64,000 bases of DNA. Origin: Sinomicrobium soli (lineage in GTDB: Bacteria > Bacteroidota > Bacteroidia > Flavobacteriales > Flavobacteriaceae). Shown here one piece after another: positions 44,701 to 52,199 of the stretch (position 1 is the first letter of the stretch; each line of letters opens with the position of its first letter). The notes under the pieces are model-generated. The model was not told the DNA's origin. It searched no databases and saw only the letters and a program-made list of their open reading frames with translations. The position numbers were made by a program, and so were the translations under genes. The stretch spans positions 1 through 64,000 of the forward strand of contig NZ_QLNV01000002.1 of NCBI RefSeq assembly GCF_003285545.1, written 5' to 3'.

Positions 44701-45010
44701 AACCGTCCATATCTGTCACGGCTCCTTTAGGAACCCCCTTTACAACAACGTTTACTCCGGGTAATGGCATTCCGTCTTCCTCAGCAACAACCTGCCCCCT
44801 GATATCGAGGTGATCCTGCTGGTACAGGAAAGCAGCAGCTCCAGAAACACTTTCGCCTGCGGTAAAGGAAAAAACAGGTAAACTCAACATTCCGAAGACA
44901 AAAAGAATAATGTATTTTCCTTTGAACGAAACTTTCGACAAAACATCAAAACACATCTTCTCCAGTGAGAGAGTATCAATGTTTTCCTGATTGTAATAAT
45001 TTTTTTTCAT
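41741..45010 (-). CDS. SusC/RagA-type TonB-dependent transporter 1
   Basis: A 1,089-residue outer-membrane importer. An unusual 30-residue N-terminal part precedes the signal helix (YIILFVFGMLSLPVFSFTA). Then come a CarboxypepD_reg domain (about 68-150, GQVVAEEDGMPLPGVNVVVK), the SusC signature (LNVLDEVVVIGYGEVNRKD), a plug (ILKDASATAIYGARGANGVV) and a 22-stranded barrel ending in an aromatic-rich strand (IIMGVNVSF). Forms a pair with the SusD encoded after it. It is the first gene of the second module of the locus, preceded by a 357-base regulatory region. Confidence 0.95.
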   Translation of the reverse strand: MKKNYYNQENIDTLSLEKMCFDVLSKVSFKGKYIILFVFGMLSLPVFSFTAGESVSGAAAFLYQQDHLDIRGQVVAEEDGMPLPGVNVVVKGVPKGAVTDMDGYYSLDNVASDATLVFSYMGFVPQEIQVNGKAVINAIMKSDLNVLDEVVVIGYGEVNRKDLTGSVGQVNVDELKKAPVSSYDEALAGRIAGVLVTSNDGQPGSVPNIVIRGGNSITQDNSPLYVVDGFPVEDNDNSFLNPDDIASIDILKDASATAIYGARGANGVVVITTKSGNVGKPVIEFDTYTGFQEDLNRLELLDGYEFVKLQQELSPEYATRIYLDSVGRTLDDYKNLKTIDWYKESMQTAPIQSYNLSMRGGTKQTRYSVSGSFFDQKGIFINTGFKRYQARLRLDQKINDKVDINLNVNYANVNRKGTIVSEDDGGANANIMNNIWAYRPVTTPLEDDIEFEDQLLDPEVNPGVQFRVNPKLQLENSFRERISENLFTNIRLNYRLLDGLKLSITGGVNMINQENNAFDNSKTRSGSTIFPFSIGVNGSRRFIKKKVFTNENTLTYDKQWDNRKHKLNAVIGFTQQLDKFELSGMSAFQLPNENLGLNGLDQGTPREIFAEKNSFSLQSFLGRVNYTLMDKFLFTASFRADGSSKFAPGNRWAYFPSGAFAYKLGQEDFIKKSNVISDLKLRVSYGKTGNNRVSTFAYLSELNSGLNNGYSFGNEIPRLGAITNVLTNPELKWETTDQVDTGVDLSLWNGRFNFTADYYYKETNDLLLRAQLPNSSGYLRAFKNVGSVSNEGLEFSFNSINISKPEFQWSTNFNISFNRNKVLALTENQEELTSSITIVGSVNNSVYTAKIGEPVAQFYGLEADGLYQVGDFDLTEEGDFVLRDEFPANGAPRANIQPGDAKYVDQNGDGEINLDDYTVIGNPNPDFYGGFSNNFRFKGFDLNVLFQYSYGNDVFNANKVNFENGRFIGTNSNQFASMADRWTFDNQDTDIPRLNGLGANFYSSRLVEDGSFIRLKTVSLGYNFGDHILETLQLNALRIYVSGQNLYTWTKYTGVDPEVSTRHTPLTPGFDLSPYPRMRTIIMGVNVSF

Positions 45011-45071
45011 TAAAGCCCACTTTTATAATTTACATACTTATTAATTCTTTATTTGGGGTATCCGAAACAAT

Positions 45072-45083
45072 TTAATCGATTAA
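45072..45083. promoter_or_regulatory. Palindrome TTAATCGATTAA, possible LacI-type operator
   Basis: Perfect 12-bp palindrome 62 bases upstream of the SusC1 start. The AATCGATT core with central CG resembles sites of LacI/GalR-family repressors. No LacI-type gene is present in the window, so the binding protein is unknown. Confidence 0.35.
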
Positions 45084-45152
45084 GTAGCATTAAACAAAAA
45101 ACCCCTCAGGACAAAAATATAAATAATATGAAATATATTTTTATATCAAATC

Positions 45153-45177
45153 GACATTTTTTTCACAAAAAAATGTC
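45153..45177 (-). terminator. AT-rich perfect hairpin after the esterase homologue
   Basis: GACATTTTTTT (45153-45163), loop CAC, and its exact complement AAAAAAATGTC (45167-45177). It lies about 190 bases downstream of the esterase stop on the minus strand. The stem is weak in GC, so it could be a terminator for the long sulfatase operon or a protein-binding palindrome. Confidence 0.4.
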
Positions 45178-45367
45178 AAATACTTAAAAAACCTTCCTGA
45201 GAATGGCAAAAGACGCTTATAAGATTTCATCCCTGCCAACAGACATCGAGAATTTGTCTGCATCCTGTCCTTTCGGCTTGCCCGGGATCTTGCCTTCGGT
45301 TCCTTTTTGCATATTTTTTTCCGTTCGCCATTATTCAATTACTTCCCGAACAATGGGGTAGCGATAG

Positions 45368-46078
45368 TTATCCTTTATTTTTTTCGATTAACGCAATGGC
45401 CTTTTCAAATAAGCGTTCGCCCAGTGTCTGATAATTATGAGGCCTTATCTTCAGGACATTTTCATCCCTTCCGTCATTCAGGTCATCCGTATCCACCCAA
45501 TCATACCGGTCATCCGACTCGGCAACTTTTACCTGAATATCCCTGATCATATCCCAATCGACGTACTCCTTTTTTTTATCTGATCCGAAGTCGTTTAACC
45601 GGCCTATCACCACATTGATATCTTCCCGTTTCAACTGGTCCCTGAACTGCTGGAACAAACCTTTTAAACTTCGTTCATAAACATTTCCGAAACCTTCTTC
45701 AGCATCCGTCTCACCTCCCATCCAGATCACGGTAACGGTTTTCAGGTCCTGCCCTTTTATAAGCGGGTTTACTTCATTGAAAATGGCCCGGAAAAGCGCC
45801 GGTTGGGCTTTAGGCTCATTCCCTGTCAGGGGTTTCCAGTCTTTATACCATCGCCTGATGGCCTGACCTCCCAGGGCACTGCGGACTACTATCACATTAT
45901 CCTTGCCAAATTCCTCTTCCACCAGGGGAGTAAAAAAACTTTCGTAATCAAAAAGGGCCATATTGACCTGACCGGAAAGGATAAACAGGTGTTTTCCTTC
46001 TTCCTCCTGTCCAGAGACAAACGCGGAGCACATAAGGGTTAAGACACATATCAGTAAAGTGGTTGTTCGTGTTTTCAT
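45368..46078 (-). CDS. SGNH / sialate-O-acetylesterase-like protein lacking the usual catalytic Ser
   Basis: A 236-residue secreted protein (signal peptide to residue 22) resembling the SASA/DUF303 carbohydrate-esterase family (PF03629). Block I reads LSGQVNM (34-40), where active members have GQSNM, so the nucleophilic serine is a valine (Val38). Block III reads WMGGETDAEEG in place of WxQGESDA. The Asp...His region is partly kept (VDTDDLNDG and RPHNYQTLGER). It may be an inactive homologue or a binding protein. It is the last gene of the long operon. Confidence 0.7.
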   Translation of the reverse strand: MKTRTTTLLICVLTLMCSAFVSGQEEEGKHLFILSGQVNMALFDYESFFTPLVEEEFGKDNVIVVRSALGGQAIRRWYKDWKPLTGNEPKAQPALFRAIFNEVNPLIKGQDLKTVTVIWMGGETDAEEGFGNVYERSLKGLFQQFRDQLKREDINVVIGRLNDFGSDKKKEYVDWDMIRDIQVKVAESDDRYDWVDTDDLNDGRDENVLKIRPHNYQTLGERLFEKAIALIEKNKG

Positions 46079-46139
46079 AATTCGTCGTTTTTAAGTTAGT
46101 GGTTAAATGGTTTTAAATTTATAATCGGGTATTATTGCA

Positions 46140-48254
46140 TTATTTCTCTAACGATAATGTGATCACTTCGTCAGCCGACCAGTCGGAATACGTGATCAGC
46201 CCGTCATGTATATAGCCTATTTTATATACTCTTCGCAATTTTCTGCTTCCTTCGGTCTGTTTTATCTCTACCCTTACCTCATTATCATCTGCGCTACCGG
46301 TAAAACGATGTAGGGAATATATGCCTTTCTCAAATCCGAAACCGTTCCCTTCATCATCATACAGTGTTCCGGAGGCTTTTCCCTCTTCGTCGGGATTGAT
46401 CAGGAGCACGATTTTCCGGGTGTTGTAATCTTCCGTACTTTGAAAAACCTCATCCGCTATGGGCACAATAGCTCCCGGTCTCAGTTTTACGGTAGCCTGG
46501 TAATCATCCTGTTCTTCTTCAAAAGGAATGGTTTCCCATTTACCTCCGGGCAAATGGGGCCTTTCAGCCCATTGGGGGATGATCAACAGGTCTTCACCTA
46601 ACAAAAAGGTTTCCTCCTCCCCTCTTAAGGACAGGTCTTTTACATCCGCAAAAAAAACAGGCTGCATGACAGGTGTTCCTGCGGTATGGGCCTTTCTGAA
46701 CAGGGTATAGAGATAGGGAAGCAGTTTATACCTTCTGTTGATGGCTTTCCTCGATGCATCTTCTATGGTCTCCCCGAATGCCCAGGGTTCCTGCGAGGTC
46801 GTATTTTTGGAGCTGTGATTCCTGCAAAACGGAAAATACACCCCTATGGCGGTCCAGTGCGCCAGCAGGTCTCCGTCGGCATTTTTGGAAAATCCCCCGA
46901 TATCAGGCCCGTTAAAAGGCTGGCCGGACAGGCTCAGGTTCAGTGACATGGGAACAGACAGTTTCAGATATTCCCATGAAGACAGGTTATCCCCGGTCCA
47001 CGTCGCCGCATATCGCTGCCCGCCGAGGAAATTGGCCCTCGACAGCACAAACGGCCGCTTGCCGGGACTGGCCTTCAATATCCCTTCCCTGCTGGCCTTT
47101 ACCATAAGCATTCCATAAACGTTGTGATAGCGCCGGTGAATATCCTGTGGTAAATCACCCCCGCCCCTATGCAGGTTGGTTTCGGGCATGGTGAAATTAT
47201 CGCTGTCGAAAACCGCCGGCTCATTCATGTCGTTCCATACCCCGTCTATACCCAGTTTCATAAAATCCCCGTACAGGGAGGCCCACCATTTTTGTGTTTC
47301 CGGCCTCGTATAATCGGGAAATACGCAATCTCCCGGCCATACCTCACCAACAAAAGCATTGCCGCTTTGGTCCAGAACCCAATGGCTGCCTTCGGTTCCT
47401 TGCTGATATATACCGTAATCCTCATCGGCCTTTACCCCGGGATCTATCATATACACCGATTTAAAATCCAGTTTATGCAGGTCGCGATTGAGCTTCCGGG
47501 GGTCCGGGAATCCCTGCTTATCAAAAGTGAAAATACGGTATCCGTCCATATAATCGATATCCATCCAGATCACATCGGCCGGTATTTTCCGCTTCCTGAA
47601 TTCCCTGGCAATATAACGCACACTGTCGGAAGGATAGTAAGAATACCGTGATTGCTGATATCCCAAGGCCCAGAGCGGCGGCATAGGAATAGTACCGATC
47701 AGGTCTGCCAGGGCATGCATGACTTCCTGGGGAGAATTCTTTTCGATAATGACCATTCTGAAAGGGGGTCCGTAACTGGTGATCGCGATATCGTCTTTCA
47801 GGTCAAAATCCTGTTTCCATGTATTGTCCGCAAGCACCCCGAACGCAGTGCCGTCAGGCCTTACCCCCAACAACCAGGGATGTGACTGGTACAACCGTTT
47901 TCCTTCGTGCTTTTTATACACATAATTATCGGTATTCCAAAGTTCCACCGAGGTCCCGTTTCTCCGGAGGCTACCCGTAACCTCCCCGTTCCCGTAGAGG
48001 TCGACATCTTCATCAATATCAATTTTTACGGTGCTGTTCTCCCCGTCATAACCAAACTGCGGTATTAACGTCCACTGCCGGGGTATTTTCCCCCTGATCT
48101 CCAATTCTCTTTTTATGGCAAACGAAGGCTGATGACGTTCTGCTTCATAATTTTCGGGATAGAAAACAGCTATATCGTCAGCTATCAGTCCGGACGACTG
48201 GCCCCGGAGCACTAACTGAGCGCCCAAAAACAGTAATAATATGTATTTTTTCAT
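46140..48254 (-). CDS. GH31-family alpha-glycosidase
   Basis: A 704-residue secreted enzyme (signal peptide MKKYILLLFLGAQLVLRG). The N-terminal beta-sandwich (about 20-185) precedes the (beta/alpha)8 barrel, with nucleophile Asp342 in GVWNDMNEP and acid/base Asp422 in ATWTGDNLSSW. WALGYQQSRYSY and DVIWMDIDYMDGYRIF are further GH31 landmarks, and a C-terminal beta-domain ends the chain. GH31 enzymes act on alpha-glucosides, alpha-xylosides and others, so the target sugar is not fixed by sequence. Operon neighbours suggest removal of alpha-linked side residues from a sulfated glycan. Confidence 0.93.
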   Translation of the reverse strand: MKKYILLLFLGAQLVLRGQSSGLIADDIAVFYPENYEAERHQPSFAIKRELEIRGKIPRQWTLIPQFGYDGENSTVKIDIDEDVDLYGNGEVTGSLRRNGTSVELWNTDNYVYKKHEGKRLYQSHPWLLGVRPDGTAFGVLADNTWKQDFDLKDDIAITSYGPPFRMVIIEKNSPQEVMHALADLIGTIPMPPLWALGYQQSRYSYYPSDSVRYIAREFRKRKIPADVIWMDIDYMDGYRIFTFDKQGFPDPRKLNRDLHKLDFKSVYMIDPGVKADEDYGIYQQGTEGSHWVLDQSGNAFVGEVWPGDCVFPDYTRPETQKWWASLYGDFMKLGIDGVWNDMNEPAVFDSDNFTMPETNLHRGGGDLPQDIHRRYHNVYGMLMVKASREGILKASPGKRPFVLSRANFLGGQRYAATWTGDNLSSWEYLKLSVPMSLNLSLSGQPFNGPDIGGFSKNADGDLLAHWTAIGVYFPFCRNHSSKNTTSQEPWAFGETIEDASRKAINRRYKLLPYLYTLFRKAHTAGTPVMQPVFFADVKDLSLRGEEETFLLGEDLLIIPQWAERPHLPGGKWETIPFEEEQDDYQATVKLRPGAIVPIADEVFQSTEDYNTRKIVLLINPDEEGKASGTLYDDEGNGFGFEKGIYSLHRFTGSADDNEVRVEIKQTEGSRKLRRVYKIGYIHDGLITYSDWSADEVITLSLEK

Positions 48255-48329
48255 GTATGATTATTTATAATTCAACCATTGCAAAACAAGCCCGCCAGGC
48301 ATAAAGACCATCTTTCCCGCCATACGGTT

Positions 48330-49826
48330 TCACTTCGAAACCGGCACCTGCCTTCCGGAAAAAAGCAGGGTTAAAACAAATCCCGTAAATAAGATGGTTA
48401 CTGTTCCCAGGACTATGGTCAGGTTGGCGTGAAAAGTACTTTTCATCCCTTCCCACGCTGCGGGAAAGAAAGGAGAAAGGCTCATCCAGCAAATGACCAG
48501 TATCCCGGTTACCACGCTTACAAACGCAAACTTGCCGGTAACCTTCCGGGAAATGAATCCCAATAGAAAAAGTCCCAGTATCCCACCGCTGAAAATAGAG
48601 GATAACGCCCACCAGGCATCCAGTGCGCTGGTTACTCCGTTTAAAAGCAGGGCTGCTCCTATCCCCGTACTCCCCATGATCAGGGAAGATACGAGCAATA
48701 CCTTCATTTCTCCCCCGGCAGACAGGTTTTTCTTAATATAACGCTTGTAATGGTCGGTCAGGATAACGGTTGCCGAACTGTTTATACTTGTCGATATGGT
48801 ACTCATTCCCGCGGCAAAGATCGAAGCTATCAGTAAGCCTGTTATCCCCCTGGGGAGTTCATTAACTATAAAATAGGGATAGATCTTATCAGCATTCTCC
48901 AGCCCCCTCAGATCTTCGGGCAACAGTCCGGGCATACTCTGATAATAGGCAAAAAGCGCGGTCCCGATAAAAAAGAAGAGCAGGGAAACGGGAATATAGA
49001 GCAAACTCCCGAACAAGGTGGAACGCACCGCCTCCTTATTGTTCCTGGCGGTGATATAGCGCTGGATATAGCTCTGGTCTATCCCGAAGTTCTGGAGGTT
49101 GATAAACAACCCGTAAACGAAGATCAGCCAGAAGGTCGATTCCACAAAGTTAAAATCAAAACTTCCCAGGCTCATCTTGTGTTGCTCTTCTGCTATACGA
49201 AAAATTTCCCCTGCCCCTCCGGGTATGGAAAAACAGATCACCAACACCGTAGCGATAGCCCCGCCTATAAGGATGATCCCCTGTATCGCATCGGTCCAGA
49301 TCACCGCTTCTATCCCGCCAAACATGGCATAAATGGTGACGCTCACCCCCGTGAGTATGATTATGGTACTGATATCCCATCCCAGCAGGGCGTTCATGGG
49401 CAGGGCCAGCAGGTAGAGAATTGCCCCCATACGCGCAATTTGTGTAAGCAGGTAAAATGCGGAAGCATATATCCTGGCCCAGAGGCCGAACCTCTGTTCG
49501 AGATAATAATAGGCAGAATTGCTCTGTAAACTTCTGTATAAAGGGACAAAAAACACAACAGCAAGGATTGCCGCCAGGGGAATGGAAAGGCTGAAGACAA
49601 ATCCGTTCCAATCCGACAAATAGGCCTTGCCCGGCAATGCCAGGAAACTGATACTGCTTACAAAAGTGGCAAAAACAGACATTCCGATAGCCCAGGAGGG
49701 TATTTTCCCCCCTCCCTTGACATAGTCATCAGAGGATCTTTTCCTGAACGAAAAGGAAATACCAAAAAGAATTATGGCAAGCATATATATAAAAAAGACA
49801 CTCAGGTCTGCAACGGGTAGCTTCAT
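48330..49826 (-). CDS. Sodium:solute symporter (SSS family)
   Basis: A 498-residue inner-membrane transporter with 13 predicted helices. SSS features include the start (LPVADLSVFFIYMLAIILFG), AIGMSVFATFVSSISFLALP near helix 2 and SIFAAGMSTISTSINSSATV in the Na+-site helix. It imports sugars, sugar acids or sialic acid in other bacteria, driven by sodium. Between the aldolase and GH31 genes, it probably brings monosaccharide products of the locus into the cytoplasm. The start is just four bases after the aldolase stop. Confidence 0.93.
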   Translation of the reverse strand: MKLPVADLSVFFIYMLAIILFGISFSFRKRSSDDYVKGGGKIPSWAIGMSVFATFVSSISFLALPGKAYLSDWNGFVFSLSIPLAAILAVVFFVPLYRSLQSNSAYYYLEQRFGLWARIYASAFYLLTQIARMGAILYLLALPMNALLGWDISTIIILTGVSVTIYAMFGGIEAVIWTDAIQGIILIGGAIATVLVICFSIPGGAGEIFRIAEEQHKMSLGSFDFNFVESTFWLIFVYGLFINLQNFGIDQSYIQRYITARNNKEAVRSTLFGSLLYIPVSLLFFFIGTALFAYYQSMPGLLPEDLRGLENADKIYPYFIVNELPRGITGLLIASIFAAGMSTISTSINSSATVILTDHYKRYIKKNLSAGGEMKVLLVSSLIMGSTGIGAALLLNGVTSALDAWWALSSIFSGGILGLFLLGFISRKVTGKFAFVSVVTGILVICWMSLSPFFPAAWEGMKSTFHANLTIVLGTVTILFTGFVLTLLFSGRQVPVSK

Positions 49827-49829
49827 TAT

Positions 49830-50768
49830 CTATTTATTATTGTTTATATGTGCATTTACTTTATCCCTGAGAAAATCCAGATGATTGCATATGATACGAT
49901 ATTCCTTTTCCCGGAATGCCTGTAAAGGCAAAGCCATAATATTCCTGCACAATCCCAGACCATCAAGAGCGGCTTTTACCCCTTTCAGATAACTGGACTG
50001 GTGTTTTCCTACCGTATACAGATGGTTACTGATCTCCATAACGAGCCGCTGTAGTTCCATAACCCGTACATATTCCTTTTGTACCACGCTTTCATAAAGC
50101 TGCACATACAATTCCGGAAAGAGGTTGGCTCCTCCGCAAATTCCTCCCGATCCTCCCATAAGGGCTGTTTCCGCCAGAATTTCCTCCGGGCCTACATACA
50201 GTGAAAAACCCGGTATTTCCTTTAAATTGAATATGAGGTTCTGAAAATATTTGGAATCTCCCGAACTGTCCTTCAGTCCGATAATATTCGGATGCTGTGC
50301 CAGCCGCATGACGGTTTTAAGCTCGAAATAAATCTTGGTATTGGAAGGCATATTGTAAAGAAACACGGGAAGAGGAGATCTGTCTGCCAGTCCTTCGTAA
50401 TAATCAATGAGTTCTTCCTGCCCCAATGTATAGTAAAAGGGAGGAGCGGAAACTACGGCAGAAGCTCCCAGTTCACCGGCTTTTTCGGCAATTTCCAGGC
50501 TAACCTCGTGAATGGAATCGGTTATGCCCACCAGTACGGGAACCTTATTGTCCACAAGTTGCAGGACTTCCTGCATAAAACGAAGCCTTTTTTCAAGGCT
50601 CAGGCTTGCAGCCTCCCCGGTCGTTCCCAATATAAATATACCGTGTACCCCGCCGTTGACAAGGTGCTCAACCAGTTTCTGTGTTCCCTCCAGGTCTATT
50701 TCCTGTTCCGAAGTCAAAGGAGTTACCATAGGTGGTATAATTCCTTTTATATTTAAAGTATCCTGCAT
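49830..50768 (-). CDS. DHDPS/N-acetylneuraminate-lyase family aldolase
   Basis: A 312-residue class I aldolase-fold protein. Schiff-base lysine Lys166 is in NIIGLKDSSGD, catalytic Tyr138 in FLYNMPSNT, and the GTTGE loop (48-52) binds the pyruvyl carboxylate. This family includes DapA, sialic-acid lyase, KDG aldolase and L-2-keto-3-deoxyarabonate dehydratase. Position beside a sugar symporter and in a glycan locus argues against lysine synthesis and for sugar-acid breakdown. Substrate unresolved. Confidence 0.88.
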   Translation of the reverse strand: MQDTLNIKGIIPPMVTPLTSEQEIDLEGTQKLVEHLVNGGVHGIFILGTTGEAASLSLEKRLRFMQEVLQLVDNKVPVLVGITDSIHEVSLEIAEKAGELGASAVVSAPPFYYTLGQEELIDYYEGLADRSPLPVFLYNMPSNTKIYFELKTVMRLAQHPNIIGLKDSSGDSKYFQNLIFNLKEIPGFSLYVGPEEILAETALMGGSGGICGGANLFPELYVQLYESVVQKEYVRVMELQRLVMEISNHLYTVGKHQSSYLKGVKAALDGLGLCRNIMALPLQAFREKEYRIICNHLDFLRDKVNAHINNNK

Positions 50769-50774
50769 AATTTA

Positions 50775-52199
50775 TTACATATTAATAAGCTTCTCATCTT
50801 TAAAATCAGTATTCTTCAGGCGGTCCTTTTCCACCCGCGCACTCCATTTTTCCAGCATTTTCAACATCTGCCTTACCTTACCGGGATATTTGGCAGAGAG
50901 GTCACCGGATTCCGAAGCATCTTCCCTTATATGGTAAAGTAAAGGCTTAAGGCCGGATTCCCCTGTGATATGATCCAGGTCTTTAAAAGGCCGGACCAGT
51001 TTCCAGTCTCCAAGCCTTACTGCTGCATTATGACTGTAAAACGGTTTATGCCGGTTCCACTGCCAGAATCTGGCTTCGGGCAATTTACTTCCTGAAGTTC
51101 CCTGTAGGATTGCCGAAAGACTTACTCCGTCAAAATCTTTTTTCACCCGCCCGGCAGCCTTCAGCCCGCATATATCTACAAGAGTCGGGAATATATCTGT
51201 AAAGTGTACTACATCGTCAACCTGTCCCGGAGCAAAATGCCCGGGCCAGTAAAACAGCAGGGGAATGTGAATCCCTCCCTCGTATACCGTGTATTTTTTT
51301 CCCTTCTGATCCATGTTGAACCGGGTACCGGCGCCGGGATCCTGACCGTTGTCACTTGCAAAAATGACAAGTGTGTTCTCACTGATCCCAAGCTCTTCCA
51401 GGGTATTTACCAGTTTCTGAAGCCCTTTATCCATGGCCTCTATCATGGCGTACACCTTGGCCGTTTTATCATCAAATCCCTTTTCAAGGTAATGATTTAC
51501 CAGTTCCCGGGGGCCTCCCAGCGGACGGTGAGGGGCAGAGTAGGCCAAATGCATGAAAAAGGGAGTTTCCTTATTGCTTTTTATAAAATTTACGGCATGC
51601 TCCGTAAGCACATCATCGAGATACTCGTTTTTATATTTTTTCCTGTTACCGTTTTCGTCCAGTGTAAAATTGTAATACGTTTTTAAATCGGGGCCAACAA
51701 AGTGATAACTTTCATCAAAACCGCGTTTCAGCGGATGAAAAGGCGGTAACATTCCCAGGTGCCATTTTCCTACCAACGCGGTTTTGTAATTGTTGGCCCT
51801 GAACACATCGGCCATAGTGACTTCACTGGTCTTTAAACTGGTAAACCACGGTTCCGTAGCCATACTCAGACTTACCACCCCGGTCCTGTGCGGGTACTTC
51901 CCGGTGAGCAGGGAGGCCCTTGCGGGAGCACATACCGCCGAACCGGAGTAAGCGGCATTACACCATATTCCTCCATCTTTCAGGGCATCCAGGGCAGGGG
52001 TCCTGTTCAATCCGCCGTTTACCGAAGAAACGTCTCCTATCCCCATATCATCAACCAGGATCAGTATGACATTGGGAGGGTCCTGTGCATATGCTCCGGA
52101 AAACATCCCCAGAAAAACGGTTATCCATAAAATATATTTCAAGCACATATCATTTGTATTAATTCGACTCATTTCCTTTTCCGACATGATCTTTTTCAC
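50775..52199 (-). CDS. Secreted sulfatase, CAPAR-type
   Basis: A 474-residue type I sulfatase. The formylglycine cysteine is Cys90 in VCAPARASLLTG; Ala instead of Ser at the fourth position of CxPxR is uncommon but known. Metal ligands are seen early (LILVDDMGIGD, Asp50/51) and later (FASDNGQDPGAG). It starts with GTG overlapping the previous stop (GTGA), although internal ATGs nearer the signal helix (YILWITVFLGMFSGAYAQ) are possible. Fourth of four sulfatase genes in transcription order, next to the aldolase. Sulfate position cleaved unknown. Confidence 0.9.
   Translation of the reverse strand: MKKIMSEKEMSRINTNDMCLKYILWITVFLGMFSGAYAQDPPNVILILVDDMGIGDVSSVNGGLNRTPALDALKDGGIWCNAAYSGSAVCAPARASLLTGKYPHRTGVVSLSMATEPWFTSLKTSEVTMADVFRANNYKTALVGKWHLGMLPPFHPLKRGFDESYHFVGPDLKTYYNFTLDENGNRKKYKNEYLDDVLTEHAVNFIKSNKETPFFMHLAYSAPHRPLGGPRELVNHYLEKGFDDKTAKVYAMIEAMDKGLQKLVNTLEELGISENTLVIFASDNGQDPGAGTRFNMDQKGKKYTVYEGGIHIPLLFYWPGHFAPGQVDDVVHFTDIFPTLVDICGLKAAGRVKKDFDGVSLSAILQGTSGSKLPEARFWQWNRHKPFYSHNAAVRLGDWKLVRPFKDLDHITGESGLKPLLYHIREDASESGDLSAKYPGKVRQMLKMLEKWSARVEKDRLKNTDFKDEKLINM

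Larger units (their letters stand above)
45011..45367. other. Regulatory gap between the two PUL modules
   Basis: No convincing gene is seen; a basic 65-codon frame on the minus strand is judged spurious. It holds two features listed separately: a perfect 12-bp palindrome near the SusC start and an 11-bp AT-rich hairpin. The region probably contains the 3' end of the longer upstream operon and the promoter of the SusC1 module. Confidence 0.5.

Noticed and set aside
45141-45338. 65-codon basic reading frame on the minus strand in the gap between PUL modules
   Set aside because: It spans the AT-rich hairpin, has no family pattern, an odd composition and no suitable start context; probably not coding.
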